From contig LJUY01000028.1 in assembly GCA_001304015.1 (NCBI GenBank), forward strand, positions 1 to 36,018: a stretch of 36,018 nucleotides of DNA, given 5' to 3'. Made by a program: the position numbers and the translations under genes. Source of the stretch: a candidate division Zixibacteria bacterium SM23_81. GTDB lineage: Bacteria; SM23-81. The notes below the pieces were generated by a model, which searched no databases, was not told where the DNA came from, and saw nothing but the letters and a program-made list of their open reading frames with translations. How positions within the stretch are numbered: the first letter of the stretch is position 1; every line of letters begins with the position of its first letter. Below are positions 22,467 through 29,640 of this stretch, in pieces.

Positions 22467-23687
22467 ATGCGAAAGACGATCGTTATCGAACGGGCTGAAA
22501 GGCTGCACCAGATCCCCGCTGATTTGTTCTTGGGTCTGAAGCGCAAGGCCCAGAGGGCGGTCCAGAGGGGTGTGGATGTGATCGATCTGAGCTTGGGCAA
22601 TCCTGATGAGTCTCCTTCTCAGGAGGTTGTGGATGAGCTCTGTGGGGCGGCCAGAGAGGTTGAATATAACCGGTATCTTATGGGCTATGGCCTGGAGCAG
22701 TTTCGGCGCAAAGTGGCGGAGTTCTTTGAGGCTCGGTTCGAGGTCTCTGTCAATCCAGAGTTAGAAGTGTTGCCCTTGCAGGGCGTCTGGGAGGGGCTAT
22801 GGGGGCTTCCCTTGGCCTTTGTCAATTCTGGCGAGATGGTGCTTCTCCCAGATCCGTGCTATCCCCTCTATCGCGCTGGGGCCATTCTGGCCGGCGCCCG
22901 GGTAGAGACCATGCCGCTGCTGGAAAGGAACGACTTTCTCCCCAATCTGCAGCACATTCCCGAGGCTGTGGCTCGCAGCGCCAAGTTGCTTTTCCTCAAC
23001 TATCCGAACAATCCCACCACCGCCGTGGCCGATCTCTCCTTCTTCCAGGAGGTGGTGGATTTCGCTCGGACTCATAACATAGCTGTGGTGCACGATGCCA
23101 CTTACTCTCAGATGACCTACGACGACTATCTGGCTCCCAGCTTCTTGCAGGCTCACGGGGCCAAAAAAGTGGGCCTCGAGCTTCATTCCTTTTCCATGAC
23201 CCATAACCTGGGGGGATGGCGTTTGGGCTTCGCGGTGGGCAACCGGCAGCTCATCTCCGGGCTAGCAGCTGTTCGTGGTTGCGGCTTTGTGGGTCCCTCC
23301 CCAGCTCTCCAACGGGCGGTGTGTAAGGCTCTCTGCTTGACGCGCACACAGAAGGATCGCTATGCGGATCGACGAAACATGGCCGTCCAGGGACTTCGCG
23401 ACCTGGGATTCAAACTATCTCGTCCCAAGGCCACCCCTTTTTTGTGGGTGCGAGTGCCAGGTCGCTATACTTCTCTGGGTTTTTCCCGCCGTCTGTTCCG
23501 TCGCAGCGGGATTTTGGTGACTCCGGGCAGTGGATTTGGTGAACGGGGGGAGGGCTTTGTGAGAATTTCTCTGACCGTATCTGAGGAGCGCCTCCGGTTG
23601 GCCCTGAAGAGGATGACAGCACATGCCTTCATCTGGCTGCGAAAACGCCGGACGCTGGAGAGTCAAGGAGCACAGCGCTCGTTATGA
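22467..23687 (+). CDS. Class I/II aminotransferase-like protein lacking the PLP lysine
   Basis: 406 residues, fold type I, closest in pattern to LL-diaminopimelate or alanine aminotransferases (DapL/AlaC type): 'IDLSLGNPDESPS', 'LPDPCYPLYRAGA', 'LNYPNNPTTAVAD', Asp210 and Tyr213 in 'VVHDATYSQMTYDDY', and the C-terminal arginine in 'FVRISL'. In the PLP-attachment motif, normally S-x-S-K-x-x-N-x-x-G-W-R, this gene reads S-F-S-M-T-H-N-L-G-G-W-R. Met244 (codon ATG at 23196-23198) replaces the catalytic lysine. The usual G-S-K/T-E-G phosphate-site motif is also altered to 'QGVWEG'. The rest is full length and in frame. It may be a pseudoenzyme or an enzyme with another role, or a single-base error (AAG to ATG). 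Calling it dapL would overstate the evidence. Confidence 0.85.
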   Translation: MRKTIVIERAERLHQIPADLFLGLKRKAQRAVQRGVDVIDLSLGNPDESPSQEVVDELCGAAREVEYNRYLMGYGLEQFRRKVAEFFEARFEVSVNPELEVLPLQGVWEGLWGLPLAFVNSGEMVLLPDPCYPLYRAGAILAGARVETMPLLERNDFLPNLQHIPEAVARSAKLLFLNYPNNPTTAVADLSFFQEVVDFARTHNIAVVHDATYSQMTYDDYLAPSFLQAHGAKKVGLELHSFSMTHNLGGWRLGFAVGNRQLISGLAAVRGCGFVGPSPALQRAVCKALCLTRTQKDRYADRRNMAVQGLRDLGFKLSRPKATPFLWVRVPGRYTSLGFSRRLFRRSGILVTPGSGFGERGEGFVRISLTVSEERLRLALKRMTAHAFIWLRKRRTLESQGAQRSL

Positions 23688-23711
23688 GCTGAGATTTGTC
23701 AAAGGCCGGTG

Positions 23712-24074
23712 ATGGCACTTATGGGCGTCATTCGCTTACAGAACATGACCTTTTATGCCCATCATGGAGTGAAGGCGGCAGAGCGAGAGCTAGGGCAGGT
23801 TTTTCAGGTAGATGTGGAGATCTCCCTGGACCTGAGCAGAGCTGTTTCCTCAGATGACCTCTCACAGACAATCGATTATGGAGAACTCTACGAGCTGGTG
23901 GAGGAGATAGTGCTGGAGCGAGAATTCTCACTCCTGGAGACCCTGGCTCAGGCCATCCTCACTGCAATTGCTCGGCGATACCGTTTGGAACAAGGGCTGG
24001 TGAGGGTACGCAAGCCTCATCCGCCCCTTCCAGGCAAACTGGATTGTGTGGAGGTGGAGCTTTCCACAGATTGA
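23712..24074 (+). CDS. folB: Dihydroneopterin aldolase
   Basis: 120 residues from ATG 23712, with AAAGG 6 nt upstream; a GTG three bases earlier is less likely. FolB cleaves dihydroneopterin to 6-hydroxymethyl-dihydropterin and glycolaldehyde in folate synthesis. It has the tunnelling fold with 'MTFYAHHGVKAAERELGQ' (~12-29), which holds the substrate-binding glutamate, 'TIDYGELYELV', 'FSLLETLAQAI' with the conserved glutamate, and the catalytic lysine in 'VRKPHPPLPG'. It sits directly before folK, which takes its product. Confidence 0.95.
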   Translation: MALMGVIRLQNMTFYAHHGVKAAERELGQVFQVDVEISLDLSRAVSSDDLSQTIDYGELYELVEEIVLEREFSLLETLAQAILTAIARRYRLEQGLVRVRKPHPPLPGKLDCVEVELSTD

Positions 24075-24099
24075 GGGGCTTAGAACAAGGAGCTCTTCC

Positions 24100-24609
24100 A
24101 TGGCTATAGCCTTTATAGGCCTGGGATCAAACCTGGGAATTCGCCAAGTCCAGATACAAGATGCTTTGGATCACCTCCAGCAAGATAGGAAGGTGAAGAT
24201 TTTGCGCCGATCTTCACTCTATGAGACGGAGCCGGTGGGATTTCGGGATCAGCCCCCTTTTTTGAACGCCGTGATTGAGATCTCCACCCAACACTCTCCC
24301 CAGCGTCTGCTGGCCTGTTTGCAGTCCATCGAGAGACGTATGGGGCGCCAGAGGATCTTCCCCTGGGGGCCCCGGCTCATCGATCTGGATCTGTTGCTCT
24401 ACGAGGATCAACTTGTGAATCAGCCGGATTTGATAGTCCCGCATCCCGAGTTGGCGAAAAGGGCTTTCGTGCTAGTGCCCCTGGTGGAGATTGCCCCGTC
24501 CACGGTTCATCCCCTGTTGGACAAGACCGTGGCCGAATTGTTGGCCTGCCTTGGCGATGCCACAGGGATTCGACGTTACCGCTCCCGGGAGAAATTCAAA
24601 CATGGTTGA
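24100..24609 (+). CDS. folK: 2-amino-4-hydroxy-6-hydroxymethyldihydropteridine pyrophosphokinase
   Basis: 169 residues from ATG 24100, chosen for AAGGAG 8 nt upstream and because the longer frame overlaps folB. FolK transfers pyrophosphate from ATP to the FolB product. Motifs: 'IGLGSNLG' at the start, 'SSLYETEPVGFRDQPPFLNA', 'ERRMGRQR', and the metal-binding aspartates in 'WGPRLIDLDLLLY' (~88-100), then 'VPHPELAKRAFVLVPL'. Its last eight bases overlap the start of the kinase gene (ATGGTTGA). Confidence 0.96.
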   Translation: MAIAFIGLGSNLGIRQVQIQDALDHLQQDRKVKILRRSSLYETEPVGFRDQPPFLNAVIEISTQHSPQRLLACLQSIERRMGRQRIFPWGPRLIDLDLLLYEDQLVNQPDLIVPHPELAKRAFVLVPLVEIAPSTVHPLLDKTVAELLACLGDATGIRRYRSREKFKHG

Positions 24610-25240
24610 GGCTAACTACATCGTCGTCGAGGGCGTCATCGGCGTCGGCAAGACAAGCTTAGCTAAGATCTTGGCTGAAAAGATCAACGCCCGCGTGGTT
24701 CTGGAGGAGGTGGAGGAAAATCCCTTTCTGGAGGATTTTTACCGAGATCCCGCTCGATTCGCCTTTCAGGTTCAGATCTTCTTCCTCCTGAGCCGATATC
24801 GCCAGCAAATGGAGTTTCCTCAACAGGATTTATTTCAGCAGAGGACTGTCAGCGATTACCTGTTCGATAAGGACAAGATCTTCGCCTATATCAACCTCAA
24901 CGAAAAGGAGCTCAGTCTCTACGAACGGCTGTGGTCATTCCTGTATAAAGATGTCCCCAGGCCGGACTTGGTCATTTATCTCCAGGCCAATACCGAGACC
25001 CTGATGCACCGTATCAGAGAGAGAAACCGCTCATACGAGCAGAACATCTCCAACGAGTATATCCAGCGCCTTAACGAAGCCTATAACTATTTTTTCTTTC
25101 ACTACACCGAATCCCCTCTTTTAGTCGTTAACACAGCCAAGATCGACTTCGTACACAATCCCGATGACTTGGAGGATCTTCTGGAGCAGATTCGGAGACC
25201 CCACCTGGGCACCAGGTATTACGTGCCCATGAGAGAATAA
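24602..25240 (+). CDS. Deoxynucleoside kinase family protein
   Basis: 212 residues from ATG 24602, overlapping the folK stop by 8 nt, so translation is coupled. P-loop 'GVIGVGKTSL' (11-20), 'EEVEENPFLEDFYRDP' (~35-50), 'FQVQIFFLLSRYRQQ', and 'RIRERNRSYEQNIS', the usual lid arginines. The fold matches bacterial dAK/dGK enzymes that phosphorylate deoxyadenosine or deoxyguanosine in salvage. In place of the usual D-R-S after the central strand it has 'QQRTVSDYLFDKDKIFA', common in this subfamily. The order folB-folK-deoxynucleoside kinase recurs in several bacterial groups. The exact nucleoside is not predictable here. Confidence 0.9.
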   Translation: MVEANYIVVEGVIGVGKTSLAKILAEKINARVVLEEVEENPFLEDFYRDPARFAFQVQIFFLLSRYRQQMEFPQQDLFQQRTVSDYLFDKDKIFAYINLNEKELSLYERLWSFLYKDVPRPDLVIYLQANTETLMHRIRERNRSYEQNISNEYIQRLNEAYNYFFFHYTESPLLVVNTAKIDFVHNPDDLEDLLEQIRRPHLGTRYYVPMRE

Positions 25241-25563
25241 TCGCCGAGCATCTCGGGCATGCGGATAGATGTGGGGTAAGTCCTCTGCCAGACCAATGGA
25301 GGAGATCACCGAGAGTAACTCAGCAGGTGTGGTCTGGGGAAATCGGAGTCCTGCTGGGAATGTGTTTCCCGACCTCAAGTTCACTTCAAGTCATGAAGAG
25401 CACGGACAGAACACCGGGAGAGCTTTTCTGAACTGGAAGAGGTCCGCGATAGGCGAAATAGAACCTTCAGCTATGAAAAAGAGAGCTGACACCTCATCGG
25501 CATGAGCCTAACAGAATCCCCATGGAACCGGGGGCTTTCTAACGGTCTTGAGGAGGCGGGGTT
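25241..25563 (+). other. panB leader region with RNA-structure potential
   Basis: 323 bp without a convincing gene; a 78-codon frame at 25269-25505 has unremarkable composition and no ribosome binding site. CCAGACCA (25288-25295) is the exact complement of TGGTCTGG (25330-25337). CAGCAGG inside that loop (25321-25327) complements CCTGCTG outside it (25350-25356), which would make a pseudoknot. A GGGAA/TTCCC hairpin follows (25356-25370). Just before the ribosome binding site a TCCCC...GGGGG hairpin with A-T extensions lies near 25513-25541. A regulatory RNA for pantothenate synthesis is possible (the published 'pan' motif lies upstream of panB). I cannot verify it by eye. Confidence 0.4.
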
Positions 25564-26361
25564 ATGAAGGATAAGGTGACCACCACGGTATTCCAACGGC
25601 TGAAGTCCCGGGAGAAGATTGCCGTTCTGACGGCCTACGATTATCTGGTGGCTCAATTGTTGGATGAGACGGGGATAGACGCTGTCTTGGTGGGCGATTC
25701 AGTTGGCATGGTTTTCTCCGGCTACCATACGACGCTGTCGGTGACTATGGACGAGATGATTTACCACACCAAGGCGGTTCGTCGCGGCGTCAAGAGAGCG
25801 CTGCTCATCGGGGACATGCCCTTCATGTCTTATCAGGCCAGTCCGGAAGATGCCGTGGCCAATGCCGGACGGTTTCTCCAAGAGGCCGGCGCCGAGGCGG
25901 TGAAGATCGAGGGTGGTCGAGAGATGGTCGAGACCATCGGTAAATTGACGCAGGTGGGAATTCCTGTGATGGGTCATTTGGGACTCACGCCACAGTCGAT
26001 TCATCAATTTGGAGGCTATCGGATACGCGGCAAATCCCAGGAGGAGGCTGCACGGCTGATCCAAGATGCTCAAGCCATAGAAGAGGCGGGTTGCTTCTCT
26101 GTGGTTTTGGAGAAGATTCCCAGCGATCTGGCCCGGGAGGTGACCCAACAGCTGAAGATCCCCACTATCGGAATCGGAGCTGGACCTCACTGCGATGGAC
26201 AGGTGCTGGTGGTTCACGACATGCTGGGGCTATTTGAGAGGTTTAAGCCTAAGTTCGTCAGGCGGTACGCACAACTGGCCGAGGAGATGCGGACAGCTTT
26301 TCGGGCCTACATCCAAGATGTCAAGAGGGGCAAATTCCCCCGTCAGGAGGAGAGTTACTAA
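25564..26361 (+). CDS. panB: 3-methyl-2-oxobutanoate hydroxymethyltransferase
   Basis: 265 residues, ATG behind GAGGAGG. PanB adds a hydroxymethyl group from methylene-tetrahydrofolate to ketoisovalerate, giving ketopantoate. TIM barrel with 'LTAYDYLVAQLLDETGID', the metal and substrate residues in 'VLVGDSVGMV', 'DMPFMSYQ', 'AEAVKIEGG', 'VMGHLGLTPQS' and 'TIGIGAGPHCDGQVLVVHDM'. It heads a pan operon with panC 27 bp downstream. The folate made by the nearby folB-folK products supplies its one-carbon donor. Confidence 0.97.
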   Translation: MKDKVTTTVFQRLKSREKIAVLTAYDYLVAQLLDETGIDAVLVGDSVGMVFSGYHTTLSVTMDEMIYHTKAVRRGVKRALLIGDMPFMSYQASPEDAVANAGRFLQEAGAEAVKIEGGREMVETIGKLTQVGIPVMGHLGLTPQSIHQFGGYRIRGKSQEEAARLIQDAQAIEEAGCFSVVLEKIPSDLAREVTQQLKIPTIGIGAGPHCDGQVLVVHDMLGLFERFKPKFVRRYAQLAEEMRTAFRAYIQDVKRGKFPRQEESY

Positions 26362-26388
26362 GCTTCACAGGCCAGGGAAAGGGCTTTC

Positions 26389-27234
26389 GTGAAGGTCATA
26401 AAAAAAATCCTACAGATGCAGAAGGTCGCCGATGAGGCCAGGTGTGCCGGACGGAAAGTGGGTTTTGTGCCCACCATGGGCTATTTGCATAAGGGGCACC
26501 TGAGCTTGATTCGGCAGGCTCGACAACTCAGTGAGCTCGTGGTGGTCAGCATTTTCGTCAACCCGACCCAGTTCGGTCCCCATGAGGACTATCAGAACTA
26601 TCCACGTGATCTGTCACGGGACGCGAAGCTATTGCGACAGGTAGGCTGCGATATTCTGTTCCTGCCTTCCGTTGAGGAGATGTATCCCCAGGGATACTGC
26701 TCATATGTGGACGTAGAGAACCTCACTCAGCTTCTGTGTGGAGCAAGTCGCCCCAGTCATTTTCGGGGAGTGGCTACAGTTGTGACCAAATTGTTCAACA
26801 TCGTCAAACCCCACTTGGCCGTGTTTGGTCAGAAAGACGCTCAGCAGGCCTTTGTGATAAGAAGGATGGTGACAGATTTGAACCAGGACCTGGAAATCGT
26901 GGTCGCACCCACCATCAGAGAGCCCGACGGGCTGGCCATGAGCTCCAGAAATGAATATCTCACGCCTCAGGAGCGAGCCGATGCGCTTGTTTTGTATCAG
27001 GCTCTAAAATGGGCTCATGAGCAAATCGTTGAAGGTCAGCGCAATATCGAATATCTGGTGCAGGGCATGACGAAAATGATCCAGAATAAAAAAACGGCCC
27101 AGATCGACTATATCTCCTTTGTGGACACGGAAAAACTCCATTCCCTGAAACGACTTGAGGGGGAGGTGCTCATCGCCCTTGCCGTGAAGTTCGGCCGGGC
27201 TCGCCTCATCGATAACTTGTTGATCAAGGTTTGA
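26389..27234 (+). CDS. panC: Pantothenate synthetase (pantoate-beta-alanine ligase)
   Basis: 281 residues from GTG 26389 behind GGGAAAGGG. PanC activates pantoate with ATP and joins beta-alanine to give pantothenate. Nucleotidyltransferase fold: 'VPTMGYLHKGHLSLI' with His34 and His37 of the HIGH-like motif, 'SIFVNPTQFGPHEDYQNYPR', 'HFRGVATVVTKLFNIVKPH', 'FGQKDAQQ' and the KMSKS-like 'LAMSSRNEYL'. Its stop lies 11 bases before the next start, so the three genes form one operon. Confidence 0.97.
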   Translation: MKVIKKILQMQKVADEARCAGRKVGFVPTMGYLHKGHLSLIRQARQLSELVVVSIFVNPTQFGPHEDYQNYPRDLSRDAKLLRQVGCDILFLPSVEEMYPQGYCSYVDVENLTQLLCGASRPSHFRGVATVVTKLFNIVKPHLAVFGQKDAQQAFVIRRMVTDLNQDLEIVVAPTIREPDGLAMSSRNEYLTPQERADALVLYQALKWAHEQIVEGQRNIEYLVQGMTKMIQNKKTAQIDYISFVDTEKLHSLKRLEGEVLIALAVKFGRARLIDNLLIKV

Positions 27235-27245
27235 GGGAGTGACTG

Positions 27246-27995
27246 GTGGGATCCCTGGCAACGGTTATACTCGCAGCTGGAAAGGGCAAGCGGATGAAAT
27301 CAGAGTTGGCCAAAGTGCTGCATCCTGTGTGCGGACGTCCCATGGTCTCCTATGTCATCAAAACGGCCAAGAAGCTGGGCTCACAGCAGGTCATCGTGGT
27401 GGTAGGATATCAGAGAGAGCGGGTTGTTCAGGCTCTTCAGGGAGAGGGTGTGGAGTTTGTCGTCCAGACGGAGCAGCTGGGTACAGCCCATGCTTTGTTG
27501 CAGGCGAGTCAGGCCTTAGCAGATTTCCATGGTGAGCTTCTCGTCCTGAGCGGTGACACGCCTCTGCTGTCTGAGCAAACCGTTTCTCAGCTGCTGGGTC
27601 AACATCGAGACTCAGGAGCTATGGCGACGGTGCTCACGGCTATTCTGGAGGACCCTTATGGGTATGGACGTGTCCTCCGCACTCGAGAGAATATGTTGGA
27701 GGCTATCGTGGAGGAGAAAGATGCCTCTGAGGAGCAGCGGGCCATCAAGGAGATCAATACGGGTACTTACTGTTTTCAAGCTCCCGGTATATTTGGCATC
27801 TTGAGCCAGATTAGCAGAGATAATCGTCAGGATGAATTTTACCTCACCGATGCCATCGCCATTCTGCGCCTGAGGGGATTGCCGGTGGCGGCGGTGGTGG
27901 CTGAAAATTCCTGGGAGACGCTGGGAGTGAACTCTGTGGACCAGCTCCTGATAGCAGAGGAAATCATGGCTCGGCATAAAGAACTTAAAAACTGA
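27246..27995 (+). CDS. GlmU N-domain-like nucleotidyltransferase (stand-alone)
   Basis: 249 residues from GTG 27246 with GAGGGAG upstream. Signature 'LAAGKGKRMKSELAKVLHPV' (9-27), 'QTEQLGTAHAL', 'LLVLSGDTPLL', 'EEKDASEEQRAIKEINTGTY' and 'EFYLTDAI' match the uridylyltransferase half of GlmU, which joins UTP to GlcNAc-1-phosphate. The acetyltransferase left-handed beta-helix that forms the second half of GlmU is absent. The protein ends normally after the linker helix, so it is not simply truncated by the window. It could make UDP-GlcNAc with a separate acetyltransferase or act on another sugar phosphate. Its place after panC has no obvious metabolic link. The GlmU substrate is likely but not proven. 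Confidence 0.85.
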   Translation: MGSLATVILAAGKGKRMKSELAKVLHPVCGRPMVSYVIKTAKKLGSQQVIVVVGYQRERVVQALQGEGVEFVVQTEQLGTAHALLQASQALADFHGELLVLSGDTPLLSEQTVSQLLGQHRDSGAMATVLTAILEDPYGYGRVLRTRENMLEAIVEEKDASEEQRAIKEINTGTYCFQAPGIFGILSQISRDNRQDEFYLTDAIAILRLRGLPVAAVVAENSWETLGVNSVDQLLIAEEIMARHKELKN

Positions 27996-28004
27996 AAAAA
28001 AAGG

Positions 28005-28032
28005 TTGACATTTGATGGCGGTATGTTATAGT
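28005..28032 (+). promoter_or_regulatory. Promoter of exported-protein gene
   Basis: TTGACA at 28005-28010, a 16-bp spacer and TATAGT at 28027-28032, with a short leader of about 35 nt before ATG 28074. This is one of the best promoter matches in the window. Confidence 0.8.
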
Positions 28033-28073
28033 TTAAAGGGTGAGAGGGCCACTTTAAAGAAGGTTAGTCTCCC

Positions 28074-28568
28074 ATGAGAATTGTTGCCAGCTGTTCGCTA
28101 TTGTGTATTCTGGTTCTGCTGCCCTCCGTGCTGCTTGCGGAGGAAGCGCAAGTCGCTAACCAAACGGGTCTCGCCCTTCCCGGTTTAAGCCGGGACGCGT
28201 TTTCCGGTTTCGGCCAGGGTATTTCTTTGTTGGATCCTCAGCGGCTGAGGATATCACAAAGCTATGGCTTAACGTATTCCTCCCGTGGAAAATCGGCGGA
28301 CCTGGTTGGTCTCTACCAGAACTGTCTGTCCTATCGCTTTTCCCCGAGGCTGAATGTGAAAGTTCACCTGGGATACCTCCACCAGCCCATAGCTGCCCTA
28401 TCTCACTCCTCTGCTATCCGCCGTGAGGCCCTGATGACCGCCTTTCAACTGGACTTTCAGCCAATCGATAACTTCTTCATTCATTTTAACTTCCGATCGC
28501 ACCCTGTGATCGACTATCGCGACTCGTTTTGGAGATTTCCTGGCGATTGGGATTCAATGGGAGATTGA
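28074..28568 (+). CDS. Small exported protein of unknown function
   Basis: 164 residues. Residues 1-22 are a Sec signal peptide (MRIVAS, hydrophobic core, L-L-A-E-E). The mature part has alternating strands such as 'LRISQSYGLTYSSRG', 'LVGLYQNCLSYRFSPRLNV', 'VHLGYLHQPIA' and 'NFFIHFNFRSHPV', which look like short membrane or sandwich beta strands, so an outer-membrane or envelope location is likely. I recall similar 'LDP.R....QSY...Y' proteins next to LytR_C genes in uncultured bacteria, but I cannot assign a function. After its stop the same frame stays open for 33 more codons, and another frame reads protein-like just before the next gene, so this gene may have lost its 3' end. Confidence 0.7.
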   Translation: MRIVASCSLLCILVLLPSVLLAEEAQVANQTGLALPGLSRDAFSGFGQGISLLDPQRLRISQSYGLTYSSRGKSADLVGLYQNCLSYRFSPRLNVKVHLGYLHQPIAALSHSSAIRREALMTAFQLDFQPIDNFFIHFNFRSHPVIDYRDSFWRFPGDWDSMGD

Positions 28569-28770
28569 GTCCCTGACCCTGCTAAAGGTCTCAAAGTAGA
28601 GACGTCTCCGCGAGAGCGGTTGAAATCCCACCCAGAACCTGTTTACTCCCCGAAATGGTTTCGCCATTGAGGAGTGACTCGCTGAGTCAGGCCTCGTTGA
28701 TATCACCGTCCGGATTGGCTATTCGGGAAACCTTTTCGACAACACCTTTAAGGGAGAGTTACGTTTCGCC

Positions 28771-29268
28771 ATGGTCAGGAAAAAAAGATTAATACCCAAG
28801 TCTCGGAAGCGAAAAGTCCGCAGGGGAGTGGGTCTTAAGGCTCGGGGTTTAGAGCTGGGCATTCTGTTTCTGGCTCTCGTTTTTATTGTGTTCATCTATT
28901 CCTTTGTGCATCGCCTATGGTTGACCCCAGCTTCCGAGAAGCCAATGCCTGTGGAGAGGAAAGTCGTGCGGGTCGAGGTGCTGAATGGCTGTGGAATAGC
29001 CGGTTTGGCAAAAAAAATTACTGATTTTCTGAGAATTAAAGGCTTTGACGTCGTCAATGTGGGCAACGCCGAGAGCTTTGAGTTCCCTGAGACCATTGTG
29101 GTGGATCGAGTAGGCGACATGGCCAGCGCTTGGAGTGTGGCCAGAGCTATAGGTGTAAACAACGTGATCCAGCAGAGAGACACAGATCTACTCCTGGAGG
29201 TGACCATCATTTTGGGAAAGGACTATGGAGACTTGGAGCCGCTCAGGGAAATTTTGGGAGGTGATTAG
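28771..29268 (+). CDS. Membrane-anchored LytR_C-domain protein
   Basis: 165 residues, with a weakly placed GGGAGAG 11 nt before the ATG. A very basic N-terminus (1-26), one transmembrane helix (~28-47), and a C-terminal LytR_C domain (~65-160) with 'VRVEVLNGCGIAGLAKKITD', 'LRIKGFDVVNVGNAESF', 'ETIVVDR' and 'VIQQRDTDLLLEVTIILGKD'. The domain is known from the C-termini of LytR/CpsA/Psr cell-wall ligases, but it also occurs alone. No LytR catalytic domain is present, so it is not a LytR enzyme. It lies directly before rsfS with no gap, a pairing I know from other bacteria. The function of the stand-alone form is not established. Confidence 0.88.
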   Translation: MVRKKRLIPKSRKRKVRRGVGLKARGLELGILFLALVFIVFIYSFVHRLWLTPASEKPMPVERKVVRVEVLNGCGIAGLAKKITDFLRIKGFDVVNVGNAESFEFPETIVVDRVGDMASAWSVARAIGVNNVIQQRDTDLLLEVTIILGKDYGDLEPLREILGGD

Positions 29269-29640
29269 TTGGAATTCACGGCCGGGGAGATTGCCGTTGC
29301 CTGTGGGGAAATCGCATTAAGCAAAAAAGCCATTGACGTTAAGATCCTGGATCTTCGTGAGATCACATCGGTTACTGATTATTTTGTAATTTGCACAGGA
29401 AGTATTGACCTTCATGTGAAAGCCATCAGCGACGCCATCGTGGAGGGCTTGGAGAAGAAGAAAATCAAGGTTTGGCACATCGAGGGTTATTCTGCCCTGA
29501 AGTGGGTGCTGTTAGATTACGTTGATGTGGTGGTGCATATTTTCAACGGAGACGTGCGCGATTTTTACGGCCTGGAGCGCCTGTGGGGTGATGCACCCAC
29601 AAAAGTTCTCTCCAAGCAGGAGATAGAAACGAGCAGGTGA
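29269..29640 (+). CDS. rsfS: Ribosomal silencing factor RsfS (Iojap family)
   Basis: 123 residues from TTG 29269, immediately after the previous stop and behind GGGAGGTGATT. RsfS binds uL14 on the 50S subunit and blocks subunit joining in starvation. Family marks: 'KAIDVKILDLREITSVTDYF' (~19-38), 'CTGSIDLHVKAISDAI', 'HIEGYSALKWVLLDYVDVVV' and 'RDFYGLERLWGDAP'. It is followed without a gap by argS. The TTG start probably limits expression relative to its neighbours. Confidence 0.95.
   Translation: MEFTAGEIAVACGEIALSKKAIDVKILDLREITSVTDYFVICTGSIDLHVKAISDAIVEGLEKKKIKVWHIEGYSALKWVLLDYVDVVVHIFNGDVRDFYGLERLWGDAPTKVLSKQEIETSR

Noticed and set aside
25269-25505. 78-codon open frame upstream of panB
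   Set aside because: No ribosome binding site, ordinary random composition, and it overlaps the complementary segments that suggest an RNA leader.
28600-28645. tRNA-like string GCGGTTGAAATCCCACCC
   Set aside because: The T-loop consensus TTC is not matched, and no matching acceptor, D-arm or anticodon arm could be folded upstream.
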